Assembly: GCA_010093705.1 (NCBI GenBank)
Contig: MU006101.1
Coordinates: 248,001 to 312,000 of the forward strand
Direction: 5' to 3'
From: Patellaria atrata CBS 101060
Taxonomy: Eukaryota; Ascomycota; Dothideomycetes; Patellariales; Patellariaceae
Length of the DNA: 64,000 nt
A program made the position numbers and the translations under genes. Under the pieces are notes generated by a model. It saw nothing but the letters and a program-made list of their open reading frames with translations. It ran no database searches and was not told the DNA's origin. Of this stretch, positions 22,803 to 32,759 are shown piece by piece; position 1 is the first letter of the stretch; the number at the start of each line of letters is the position of its first letter.

Positions 22803-23597
22803 CTAGTTCCTGTTCAATAAGTTGAAGAAATCCCTCGCATGCCTCTTGACCCTGCTAGCGAGCGATCCAAGCGCAGGTCCAGGGATAGGATAGCTAGAGA
22901 ATGAGCCGTAAAGGTTGAACCGGATGCCGGGGTCAGACGCCGTGTAGAATGAGGTCGCCGGCACACCACCTGGGACAGCTGAACCGCCACCGCTAACCTT
23001 CAAGTTGACGCACTGTGGGTATGCCTGAGCGCCGTTGGGTTGGCCGGCTGCGTGGAGGGCGATGATCTCGTGGCGAAGGACATAGTTACCAGCCTTGAGG
23101 TTGCTTGGGATCTTGACGTTCCAGGTAACGTTGTTTTTGATGAGGGTGTCTGTGACCCAGGTACCCGGGTTAGAGCCACTGATGAGACCGCCTTGTGCGA
23201 TCTTTTCAAATCTAAGGGATGAGGCGCTGGCGGACGTGCACTCGCCTGAGCAGGCGGCGAGGTAGTCGATGACTGGGCCCTTGTGGGAGTCGGGCCAGGT
23301 ATTCCAAGCAAGACCGATGGTGTCGCCAGCGTTCACTGGGACGTATGCTTGACCTGGGCTGGAGCTCTTGTGGCAGGCGATATCAGCGGATCCAAAGGCG
23401 TCAGGTGAAACGAAGCCGTTGTCGAGGTTAGAGGCCTTCCATCCAGCAACAGCGGGCGCAGGGTTCGCATAGGCGTATGCTGGGTCCCAACCGCTATACC
23501 ATTTTCCACCAGAAATGATACCGGCGACATGACCGTGAGCAGCAACAGAGCTGACAAGGACGGCTGTGGAAGCCAAAGCAGTGGAAGAGACACGCAT
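22803..23597 (-). CDS. AA9 lytic polysaccharide monooxygenase (secreted, no CBM)
   Basis: This is a copper enzyme that oxidatively cleaves cellulose or related glucans outside the cell, fuelled by H2O2/O2 and a reductant. It is a single exon of 264 residues. The signal peptide is residues 1-20, and cleavage after A20 exposes His21 (HGHVAGI), the N-terminal copper ligand. His105 (WPDSHKGPVIDYL) is the second histidine of the brace. Gln191 and Tyr193 (GAQAYPQC) fit the second-sphere Gln and axial Tyr, and His176 (RHEIIALH) fits the conserved second-shell His. Cys76/Cys196 and Cys116/Cys120 are probable disulfides. There is no carbohydrate-binding module; the C-terminus ends in a short basic tail (SRVKRHARDFFNLLNRN). 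All catalytic residues are present. Regiospecificity cannot be told from sequence alone. Confidence 0.96.
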   Translation of the reverse strand: MRVSSTALASTAVLVSSVAAHGHVAGIISGGKWYSGWDPAYAYANPAPAVAGWKASNLDNGFVSPDAFGSADIACHKSSSPGQAYVPVNAGDTIGLAWNTWPDSHKGPVIDYLAACSGECTSASASSLRFEKIAQGGLISGSNPGTWVTDTLIKNNVTWNVKIPSNLKAGNYVLRHEIIALHAAGQPNGAQAYPQCVNLKVSGGGSAVPGGVPATSFYTASDPGIRFNLYGSFSSYPIPGPALGSLASRVKRHARDFFNLLNRN

Positions 23598-25141
23598 GTT
23601 GAGGAGCTAGAAGGAGATTGTCTTGAGAATGAGGGACTGAGGAAGTTGAGGCCTTGATGATCTCACAAAGAATATACGAATTGGCTCAGGGGCATGACGC
23701 TTTTATAGGAAGAAGTAGAGGAAGCAGGTTTTCTGCTGGCCATGTGATAGTAGTCGAAAACTGGAGATACCTAATACCAATACAAGCCGGAATCCTGCTG
23801 GCCTGGAATGATTTGATTTCTCATGGTAAAATAAATTAAATGTCCCCGCTACCAGGGAATGTTCGAATGCTTGGTTCTCGCGTGTTCTACCCTTAATATC
23901 GCGACAGTCGAACCGGAATGCAATTGTCTACCCAGAAGTGGAAGTTTCTCCAGATTGTCAAAAGTCGTTATAGGAGGCTTGTGAGGGTTGTGCAACCTAA
24001 CGGCTAATTTTCCGAATATATTGACCCTTATTGACCAGCATGCGCGCCAATGAACGATTTTGTTTGGAGGAGAAATGGCGTTAAGCATGAAAAGGCATGA
24101 AACGACGAGATGAACGTGAAACTTACCTCGTGGTACAAACAGTCTATTACGACCTATCCGTCATCACTGATGCCAGCAAGACGAAAACTCTTGCTTCCAG
24201 AAATCTTGAATTTGCAGCGGAACAATTCTCAGATGGAACGTCTTCTTCTCGTCCCTTGTGGAGCAGGCGCAGAACGCATTATCGAAATGACATCAACCGC
24301 AATATCTTTTAATCTATACAAGTCAGAGCCCAAATGTGACCGCGTGGCAAGCGTACTGCGGATGTCAACATCAAGGTAGTCAAGACCCGGAGGGTGGTAT
24401 ACGATACGACTCTGAACATTGAGTGCCCAACGCTCTCATAGGCGAAGTATAGGCGATCAGCGACTGTGGATGTGATGAGTTCAAGAAGCGGTCCGCCGGG
24501 CCATATAGAAAAAGAAGGGGGAGGGAGAGTGGAGGGAAAAGCAGAAAAGCTGGGGTGCAGTTCGCCTGAGACGTGTCCGGGGACTCCACACTCTGAATCG
24601 ACGATCCCTGCCCTCACAAACGTTAGCATAACGGCTGTATGACACTCTCCTATTCATATTGAGATTAACCGTTTACCAAAACCACAAACACCACTGCGGG
24701 TAATTGATGAAAAGATCGAAACTAGTCGAACCGGAAAGATCTTGCACTACCACTACTAGTGCAAACGTCAATACCACGACTGAATATATTGAATAATGCG
24801 GAAATCGCCGAGCAGGCGGAGGGGAGTAGAATTTCGCCATCACGTGCACCAGGTATCCATAACGGACACTAAGAACATATATACTCCTCAACCCCTGAGA
24901 GGCTGAGACATTTATATCGCCATAGTAGCGAAATTGAAGAACGCTCCACACCCAAGGAACCGAAATTTATTCCGTCCTGCGAACCAGGCTTCCAGAAGAC
25001 TCTCCCGTCGCCAGTGAGATTCTCGGATATCAACAGGATATGTGGCGTGCACCCTTCGTTCTAGAAATTTAAACCTCGTGGTCAAATTGGCCCATTTCTT
25101 GATCTTCGCACAACACGTAGTTTCCCCATCTCATAATACCC
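23598..25141. other. Intergenic, LPMO promoter side, no gene seen
   Basis: The first few hundred bases upstream of 23597 should contain the LPMO promoter. No domain or spliced frame could be built between 23.9 and 25.1 kb. Confidence 0.5.
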
Positions 25142-26643
25142 CTAATTTTCCTTCCCACTCCCCACCCCCGGCCCACCACCAGGCGCAACACCCACCCCAT
25201 CCCCCTCCTCCCCCACAAAATCCACGAGCGCACTGACCTCGCAAAAGTCCTCGAGCTCCTCACTAATCGTCTTCAACTTCTCCTTGACGGCCGTGACACC
25301 CTCATGTCCGATGATGTGTCTAGCAGGCGGATTATCGTGTCCGCCGATCGCCAACAACGCGAAGACTGTTTCCGCGATGAGTGCCGACCTGACTTGCGGG
25401 ACCAACGGGGGGTAAAAGCTCGTAATACTGGTTTCCTGCAGGGCATCTGAGGCGCGCGGAGGACGGTCGTCATCGATATCCATATCGGAGGAGGGGGAAG
25501 ATGGAGAGGCGGAATCCGAGGCGTAGGAATTGAAACTGTCGTCGTCGCTCTTGGGGGAGGGGTAAGACGATGAGGTGGGAGAGGGCGAGTCGTGGCCTTC
25601 GAGCTTGTCAAGGAGGCCGGAGAGTATTTCGCGAGATAGAGGCGCGCCGTTCATCACGGGTGAGTATTCGGTCATCTGCGGGACGGCGGTGATGCGGTTT
25701 GTTAGGACGTTGATCTCGAGGTTTGGTTGCATGATTGTCATTTTTATGTTGAAGGGAGCGATTTCGTACGCGAGACTCTATGAGATGGTAAGTATCACGT
25801 GTTGCGATGGGAGAAGACTGTTGAAAAGGGGTTACTCACGTCGCAATATCCCTCAATCGCCCATTGTGAAGCGCAATACATGCCCAACCCGGGAGTCCCC
25901 AGATGCGCAGTGATACCAGTCAACATGACAATATGCCCGTTCTGCTTCTCCCTCATTGTCGGCAGAACCGCACGTATCAAATTCACATTCGCAAAGAAGT
26001 TCGTCTCGAACTGGTCTCTCACAGCGCTGAACGTCCTCTCCGTCTGGGCTAGTTCTTCCACAGAGCCAACCAATGCCTCCCCGGTCATACCAACCAACAC
26101 ATCAATCCGACAAAACGCCTCCACCGCTTCAGCAATCGCCGCCTGACACTGCGCAATAACGCCGGCGTCGAGTCCCACAATCCTCAACCTACCCCTCCAC
26201 CTCCTTTTCTCCCTACACTCCCTTTCCTGTCTATCTCCTTTCCCTTCCACTCTGCCATCTCCCGCTCCCCTCTCCCTCCCACCATCTCTTAACCCGTCCC
26301 CAGTTCTACTCCCAGCCCTCTCCCTTCCGTCCAACCCATCTTCACCCCGTGAGATGCATTTCCGATCGCCAACCCCCAGATCCTCCACAAACCCTCTCAG
26401 CTCCTCCCCGCGCTCACTCTCCCATTCTCCAGGTCCGATACCGAGGACGACGCAGTCGCCGTGTTCCAGCGCTTTGCGAGTGACCGCGACGGCGATGGGG
26501 GAGGTGCCGTTTGCGAGGAACCATGTGCGGGGCGCGTTGTGGGGTGGGAAGTGCGGACTGCGAGGGCGGGAAGGTTTACTTGTCGTCGAGGAGGCGGTGG
26601 GAGCAGATGCGGATGGCGCCGTGCTGGAAGCGGGTTGAGACAT
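25142..26643 (-). CDS. Divergent short-chain dehydrogenase/reductase-like protein, probably inactive
   Basis: Two exons, 26643-25840 and 25777-25142, join across a 62-nt GTGAGT...TAG intron to give 479 residues. The Rossmann core is recognisable: TWFLANGTSPIAVAVTRKAL near residue 40; VEAFCRIDVLVGMTGEALVG; RDQFETNFFANVNLIRAVLP; KQNGHIVMLTGITAHLGTPG; then YCASQWAIEGYCDSLAYEIA. Key SDR positions are altered. The TGxxxGIG cofactor loop is lost, NNAG reads GMTG, the catalytic Ser is absent, and in YxxxK the Lys is Gln260 (Tyr256 kept). A charged Arg/Gly/Glu-rich insert of about 60 residues (near residues 95-155) interrupts the fold. The last 200 residues are a Ser/Pro/Asp-rich tail unlike SDRs. 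The intact frame suggests a selected non-catalytic role. I cannot name a function. Confidence 0.75.
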
Positions 26644-27521
26644 TATGGTTGGAGTGGGATATTGAGGATGGAGGTTAGCTGGCGATCAGGTGTTGATGTA
26701 CGGTGGTTAATCGTAAGTTGATAATGTGGGTTTAGTATGTCGAGCGTACAAAGTGGGGGTATTATTCCAGGTTGAACGATGGGAATCCTCCTAATGTTTC
26801 CTAGGCGGCATCAAGGAGGACGGTACGCTCTTAGACGTGTATACCTAACAAGAAAATACATCGTTGTAGTGCGACCTGATGTCGATGAATTCTAAGTTCG
26901 GCATTTGGTGTTGTGCAGAACATCGGTGATAAGTCCGACCAACTGCCTATCCCCAGATTCGTGGCGCCGGCGATCAATGTGGCTAATTATTACCCCTTAT
27001 TGTGGAGGTGCATTAGGTTTCTGCACTACCTTAGTACACATTGGAAATTATTCGTACAGGGCACATGCCGAAGAATACATGCCTAGTATCAAGTTCTAGG
27101 TAGAAGTAAATGTGGACGGTTCGTACATGCAATGTAATTGTACGGCTACACATTCCCTGTACGCTCTCTCACTCCTATATCGAAGAGTGAGAGGTACGGA
27201 CAGGAGTGAATATAACGCAAACCTATATATGGCCAGACCGTTAGTACGGTTGCAGATATCTCCTCCAATCTCCCTTTTTCTGTACAGCAGAGGTGCAACC
27301 AGCCTGAAGGGGAATCTACAGCAGGTAAGAACACTACGATATGGAAACGGAATCACAAAGTAGTACACAATTCACGACGACGGCCACACAGCACAGCAAA
27401 GCCTCCAATTCAATCCTTTAATCCACTAGAGTAATCCACTCCGGGAAAGCATTCAATTCCGAACCCGTCCTATGACGAACACCCATTACCATCAACACTA
27501 CCAGACTGCATCGCCATTCGA
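26644..27521. other. Intergenic, no gene seen
   Basis: Contains the SDR-like promoter side and the 3' side of the cysteine-rich membrane protein. Overlapping open frames on both strands at 27096-27368 have no protein-like content. Confidence 0.5.
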
Positions 27522-28124
27522 TCAAACCGGTACAACTGGGGCAGTACCTGGTGCTGGTGCCACTGGCGGAGGGTCCATCGGTGGTGGCACATACTTTGGA
27601 GGGCTGCGAAGCAAGCGGTAAAGGAGGTAGAAGGTAGTGAGTAAGACCAAACCGAGAGGGACACCGAGACCGATAGCGAGCTTTTTGGTCAGTGAATCTC
27701 TCGGGCGGTCCACATAAATTCTATCAGCGTCGTTGTCGAATCGCCGAGCTGCTATCTTGGGAGTGTCTTTTCCGTCAAGGTTAGAGGGAAGCTGAAAGAA
27801 CTGGATCGAAGAGACATACCTAGGCCGCAGTCGGATTCGACCAAATCTCTGAAGTCACTGTCGTCTTTTGGACATTGCTTCACGCATTTGAGATATACTT
27901 CGCCGAAATCGCACATTTCGCTCCGGCGGTATCCAGTATGGGGGTTGTATGACGAAAGGAACTTTTTGGTGACCATTTGTTCAGCTGAATAAAAGGACCG
28001 ATTGCACTGAGAAACTTACGCAACAACTCTTCCAGCACGGGTCTCCGATTTCTCTACAGTCGTAGTAGCCTTGTGCAACCGCCGTCCCAACTAGAGCTAA
28101 CGTCGCAAGGAGGTAGAACCGCAT
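27522..28124 (-). CDS. Secreted-domain, eight-cysteine single-pass membrane protein
   Basis: Three exons, 28124-28020, 27961-27820 and 27751-27522, give 158 residues. A signal peptide (MRFYLLATLALVGTAVAQ) is followed by an extracellular domain with exactly eight cysteines: C-x6-C-x3-CC, a loop (FLSSYNPHTGYRRSEM), C-x8-C-x3-C, then C about 12 residues later in VESDCG. Next comes a helix (LAIGLGVPLGLVLLTTFYLL) and a short Pro-rich cytosolic tail (PPMDPPPVAPAPGTAP). The cysteine count recalls CFEM domains, but the spacing does not match CFEM, so I leave the family open. The first acceptor is AAG rather than CAG; this choice keeps frame with the cysteine-rich part. It is likely a cell-surface or cell-wall-facing protein. 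Confidence 0.65.
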
Positions 28125-28665
28125 CGTCACTCTGGTGTATATAATACTTCGTGAAGGATGGTGTGTATGGATGGTTGAGAGAAGTGTATGGGAAGAAAGA
28201 AAAAAGAAAATGATAGAAGAAGCGGAAGATTCAACCTCTTAAGGGTGTCATCCTCGAGAGATCTGGAAAGAGCTCACCCAAACTTCCAAACCTGCAAGAA
28301 TACCGGGCTATCCTTCCGTAAGTAAGAGAAGTTTGAAAGAGCACTCCCATCTGCTGAAATCGCATAATGATTGGTGGTATTGCCCTATACAAGGCAAGGA
28401 TGTCCAGTCTACTGACAAGGAGAAGGTTACCATAAGGCAATAGATGGAAGTTGCTGATATCGGTTGACGGGAACGAGAAAGTCCACGCAATGCAACTGCC
28501 GGCCGTTAAGCATAGTTACTACTGCCTCGGACCTCCTCGTCTGTGCCTCGACAGTTCCACGTACAGCAACAGACACATGCGAACTACGAGACGGCAAGAG
28601 GCATCATCAATCAGTACCATAAATCTCCTCTCCGCAAAGGCCCACAGAACGTTCAATAACATCAG
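28125..28665. other. Spacer between the cysteine-rich gene promoter and the Med6 3' end
   Basis: No gene. Short open frames here show no domain content. Confidence 0.5.
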
Positions 28666-29775
28666 TCAAGCCTCCCCAACCGGCGTAGTAGGACTAACGG
28701 GCGCCTTACTCTTCTTCCTCTTCTTACCTAACAACCCCGGCGCCCCAGGCATCGTAGGACTAACCCCCACACCCTTCTCGCCAGCTTTCGCACTCATCTT
28801 CCGCACCGAAATCTGGGTAGCCAGCGGTGCCGGAGTTGGGTTCCTGCTCTCCTGTTTGATGACTGCAGCTGTCGTCTGCGCTTGCGCCTTCGCTTCCGCT
28901 TCTTTAGCCTTCGCCTCCGCTTGGACGCGGTCGTGCGAGGATTTGAAGACGAAGGTGCCTGGTTCGCCGACGAGTGGGTTTTCGTCCATGTATTCGGTTT
29001 CGTAGCGGAGGGAGGTGAGCAGGGAGTTGCGGAGATCGTACACCGTGCCGCCGGTCTTTCCGCCAGGTGCCGGTTTGGGAGGTTGCGTGGAGATCTGAGA
29101 TTGGTTGTCTGGTATTGGAGACCCGGCGCGGCTCCCTAGGGCGGATTGTGTAGCATTTGCGGCGGATGATTTCGTAGCTTTCGAGGGAGGTAGATAACTG
29201 TATCCTTGCGCGGGACTGAATATTGGGAGAGAGGTTGCTTTGTCGAAGAACTTCTGGAGCGAGAGTTCGGCAGAGAGAAGTCTCATCCTTAGAATGTCGC
29301 CCACTGATGGAGACTGGTATACGGCGTTATTAAGGATATAGTAAGAGCCTAAAACTACTATCTCATCAGGAAGACCGGGTCTCTTCCGTCTTTCCTGCTT
29401 TCTGATCACCCATATCCCATTGTCTGTTCCGTCAGGTAACTTCTGGGGCTCCTCAACAATGGCATACTCCAGCCCTTGCATAGCTCGCATGCGCGATTCC
29501 AGCGCGTTGCGATTGAGAAGAATCTCATCTCTAAATGGATTCTGGCTAATGATAGCCTGGAGATTCGAGGTTGGATCGAAAAAGGGAGACTTGGAGAAGT
29601 ATAGGAGGACTTTGAAGCTGTTGTTAGTCGCAAAGCTCAAATTAGGTTTGACTAGAAGCATACTGTGATCTGCCTTCAGGCCTCCATGAACACTATACGC
29701 CCATTGAAGAAATTGGGGATCCTCCCACCTTCGCTCATCTAACGCTACATCTGAACTCATTGTTAAATTGTTCAT
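28666..29775 (-). CDS. MED6: Mediator head-module subunit Med6
   Basis: Med6 sits in the Mediator head and links it to RNA polymerase II. The frame from 29775 is open throughout (369 residues). Family hallmarks are LDERRWEDPQFLQW at the start, VLLYFSKSPFFDPTSNLQA, ALESRMRAMQGLEYAIVEEP, GIWVIRKQERRKRPG and VLGSYYILNNAVYQSPSVGD, then RMRLLSAELSLQKFFDKATS. A long Ala/Pro/Lys-rich tail ends in a basic patch (LGKKRKKSKAP). An in-frame 81-nt intron, 29698-29618 (GTATAG donor, ACTAAC branch, CAG), may be present. Removing it gives 342 residues and brings W closer to LLYFSKSPFF. It is divergent with the MMTAG2-like gene, separated by about 150 nt. Confidence 0.9.
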   Translation of the reverse strand: MNNLTMSSDVALDERRWEDPQFLQWAYSVHGGLKADHSMLLVKPNLSFATNNSFKVLLYFSKSPFFDPTSNLQAIISQNPFRDEILLNRNALESRMRAMQGLEYAIVEEPQKLPDGTDNGIWVIRKQERRKRPGLPDEIVVLGSYYILNNAVYQSPSVGDILRMRLLSAELSLQKFFDKATSLPIFSPAQGYSYLPPSKATKSSAANATQSALGSRAGSPIPDNQSQISTQPPKPAPGGKTGGTVYDLRNSLLTSLRYETEYMDENPLVGEPGTFVFKSSHDRVQAEAKAKEAEAKAQAQTTAAVIKQESRNPTPAPLATQISVRKMSAKAGEKGVGVSPTMPGAPGLLGKKRKKSKAPVSPTTPVGEA

Positions 29776-29924
29776 GGAGATCGAAGAGGTTAAACGTTCA
29801 AGGGAGCTTCACCACCCGAGTCATGCAGCCCTAAATATCTTGGCTTGCTTGACTTTACCTCATTCCCGTCTCGAACTTCAGACCTTCCACTACTGCAAGA
29901 CTACAAGCTACCTTACCGTTCACC
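29776..29924. promoter_or_regulatory. Short bidirectional promoter, Med6 / MMTAG2-like
   Basis: Only 149 nt separate the two divergent start codons, so both promoters and 5' UTRs must share this interval. CT-rich patches are present and I see no clear TATA box. Confidence 0.6.
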
Positions 29925-30964
29925 ATGGACTTGTTACAGAGCGTTAGGAAAGAAGGCAGTCGGTACGTAACCAGTAGCCCCAAGTTCTACCATAGCTGAC
30001 CAAATCCACAGCGGCGGCCGAGCCGACTTCAAATGGGAAGACGTGAAAGGAGACGCCCAGCGTGAGAACTACCTAGGCCATTCCCTGATGGCGCGTACGT
30101 CCACTCAATCCCCAATCCGGTACTCACTACTAACAAGCACCAGCCGTCGGCCGCTGGCAAAAAAACCGCGATCTGAGCTGGTACGCCAAATCCGGGGACA
30201 ACTCCGCGCAATCCGAAGCCGACAAGCGCAAGGAGGAGATCCGCCGAATCAAAGAAGCGGAAGAGGACGCCATGGCTGCCGCACTCGGCCTTCCCGTACC
30301 TGTACGTAATAATCCCAATCTGGCACCACTTGGGCAAAGGGCCAGTGAGGCGGACGTGAAGAGAGCGCTTGCGGAGACGGCGGCGGAAAATGAGAATGAG
30401 AATGAAGATGATGTGAAAGGGGTAGGATTTGGCCACTTTGAGGGTGTCCAGGGCAAAGATCAGGGCAGTCAGAGAGAGGTTCTCCAGGGCACAAGAGTGG
30501 AAAACGAACCGTATTCAGAGAAAGGGTTATCCAGAAGGGAAAGGAAGAGGGAGCGAGACACGAGAAATAGACGACGGGACAGGAGTCGAGATTGCGATCG
30601 GCGAGATAAGCACCGCAAGATAGATGACGATAAGGGGCGACGAAGGCGGCGACATTCACGTAGCCGATCGAGAGCTAGAGAAGGCGAGAAGAACAGACGT
30701 CGGCACCGTTCTTCTCGATCCAGGGAAGTACATCGGCGAAGATCAAGATCTATGTCACGAGAGGATTATTGGCGCCAGTCGCGATCCAGGTCTAGAGATG
30801 TACGCTGTCGTAGGCGGAGATCTACATCTAGGGAGCCACCAAGGCAATCAAAAGACGTATACCGACGTCGTTCTCCTCCGAGCTCCCCGGAACCTTATCG
30901 TCGTCGATCACGGTCGAGATCTCGAGATCGATATAAATACCGGGCGAGGTCGAGGTCGCCTTAG
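29925..30964 (+). CDS. MMTAG2-like (kinase phosphorylation domain) RS-rich nuclear protein
   Basis: Three exons, 29925-29962, 30012-30094 and 30144-30964, give 313 residues. The N-terminal block is the conserved MMTAG2/kinase-phosphorylation domain: [53 protein letters not shown], then YAKSGDNSAQ and a KRKEEIRRIKEAEEDAMAAA helix. The rest is acidic and then strongly Arg/Ser-rich with repeated SRSRSR, RRRSRS and SRDR blocks to the end, as in splicing-associated proteins. Function in fungi is not established; a nuclear or RNA-processing role is inferred from the RS tail. Spliced frames fit exactly (AGT CG|C GGC and GCG C|CC). Confidence 0.85.
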
Positions 30965-32208
30965 CGTAATATGGTAGTGCAATTGAACGAACAAAACCTT
31001 CAGGAATGAGGAAAGTGTTGAATATTATTATTGATTTTTTATCTGATTTCGAGTGCGGTATCCCTAGTAGTGTTCATGCGAACTTGTGGCTACAATAAGT
31101 AAAACTTACGTTGAATATCTTGTAGAAAACCCTCTAAAGTGGTAAATATAGCTAAGGGAAACGTGGACGTCTCTTAAGTCATATACTATAGTTGATTTAT
31201 AACAGCTCTATAAATATCTTAATATTGACTTTAAACAAATCAAAACACAAGTTGAATATTAGAACAAGTATAAATATACTCTTAAAATTTTTAGATATTA
31301 CTATAAGGAGATATAGGGACCGATTCTGATACTGTGAGTATGAAATACTACTCTAGACTCCCTCACATCCCGCACACAAAGTCACAAACACACCTCACAC
31401 CTCTTCTTAATCCGGTAATAGACATCTCCAATATATTCCTTCCCAAGGGGCCACTTCCCGTGTTCCGCCGTGGTGCCGTTGGGGTTGGTGCTCTCCTTTG
31501 TCAGCTATCCTATCCAAATTTCCTTTCAGTCTACGTTCGAAACTCGCTAACGCCAATTTCACTACAGCGGAACAAAATTTTTTTTCTTCTTTTAAATCTC
31601 CCCTCTTTTCATTTTGCTTGGAGGCTAGGTTCCCCACCCCCCTTTTTTAAGGTAGGGTGGGAAAGGAGTTTTTTAATTATGGGGATTTGGGGTCAAGCTT
31701 GAAGTTCTAGTATCCTCGGAATACTTAGGGAAAGGTAAAATATCCGTTCATGTAACTATACATAAAGAGCGGACAAGTATATCATGAGGAAAACAGGGGC
31801 TACTAGGGAAAGAACTAGACAAACGACAGGATAGGGCCCCCAGGGTCTGTATTGGTTTTTGAAAGAGGTGATTTCACGAAAAAGGTGGATCAGTTGCGGT
31901 AGAAGCAATCAGCATAATAGCATTGTCGTAGACGCAATAGAATTGCAATCAGATATCCCTTTCCGAGGCAAACTAGCACAAACCTTACCACTCTCAAAAG
32001 CAGTTTGTACAAACTCACTATCACGGACAATCAACTCAAAGACCCAGTATAAAAGTCTCCAGCATCTGCTACTTCTGACCTGAACAAACCTTCACACGAG
32101 CAAGCTAAGCAACTACAGGACAATTGTACAAGAACTTACACAACTGCTTCTAACCTTCATAAATCCCTCCCGACTACTAAACTATCCGCACAAGGCAATA
32201 TTTTCAAC
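30965..32208. other. AT-rich intergenic, no gene seen before the gap
   Basis: 31.0-31.35 kb is very AT-rich. Near 31620-31670 lies a homopolymer-rich patch (C6, T7). The 31.9-32.2 kb stretch looks like a promoter/5' UTR leading to an ATG at 32209. Confidence 0.45.
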
Positions 32209-32759
32209 ATGGGCANNNNNNNNNNNNNNNNNNNNNNNNNNNNNNNNNNNNNNNNNNNNNNNNNNNNNNNNNNNNNNNNNNNNNNNNNNNNNNNNNNNNN
32301 NNNNNNNNNNNNNNNAAAAAAAAGACAATTACTCATTGCAAATCCGATGGAGAGGAAGAAGGGATTAAAAATAGAAGCACACGTACCGTCGAATGCGAAC
32401 CAGACCCGACCATCGCGGTTGGACCCATAACAATAGAAGGGGTGCGAACGGAGACATTCCCCACTATTTCGTCGGCTGGCTACTCCAGCATTGATGAGTT
32501 AATCCCGCCTGGGCTAATTGTTGGGGATCAGGATGGAAACCCGTCACCTTGCGTTATTCCGCGTTTAACTTTGCGGAGAAGTAACAGCGACTTGCCCATT
32601 GAAAGAAGGTTTGGGTTATCTTCAGCCGAGAGTTGGGAGAATGCGTTACAAGGAGGCCCTACCGAAGTTGAACCCAAGATAGAACGGACAGAAGAGAAGG
32701 ATGTGGATGGGCCACCACTTAAGCAGGAGGAGACTGGGGCCAAGGGAGTCCTTTGTTAG
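32209..32759 (+). CDS. Hypothetical acidic protein interrupted by assembly gap (partial)
   Basis: A candidate start codon at 32209 (context TTTTCAACATGG) lies 7 nt before the gap. After the gap one frame is open without interruption to a stop at 32757-32759. It begins near 32317 with THCKSDGEEEGIKN and continues ECEPDPTIAVGPITIEGVRT, SAGYSSIDELIPPGLIVGDQ, RLTLRRSNSDLPIERRFGLS and PKIERTEEKDVDGPPLKQEE. It is polar and acidic with no domain I recognise. Whether the start at 32209 belongs to the same gene depends on the missing sequence. Confidence 0.5.
32216..32315. other. Assembly gap, 100 N
   Basis: Exactly 100 N, the conventional placeholder for a gap of unknown length. An A-run follows directly at 32316. 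Confidence 0.99.

Noticed and set aside
25142-25741. Separate gene starting at 25741
   Set aside because: It is the second exon of the SDR-like gene; the splice joins in phase and completes YCASQ...SLAYEI.
30029-30659. Reverse open frames opposite the MMTAG2-like gene
   Set aside because: Shadows; the forward strand gives a conserved spliced protein.
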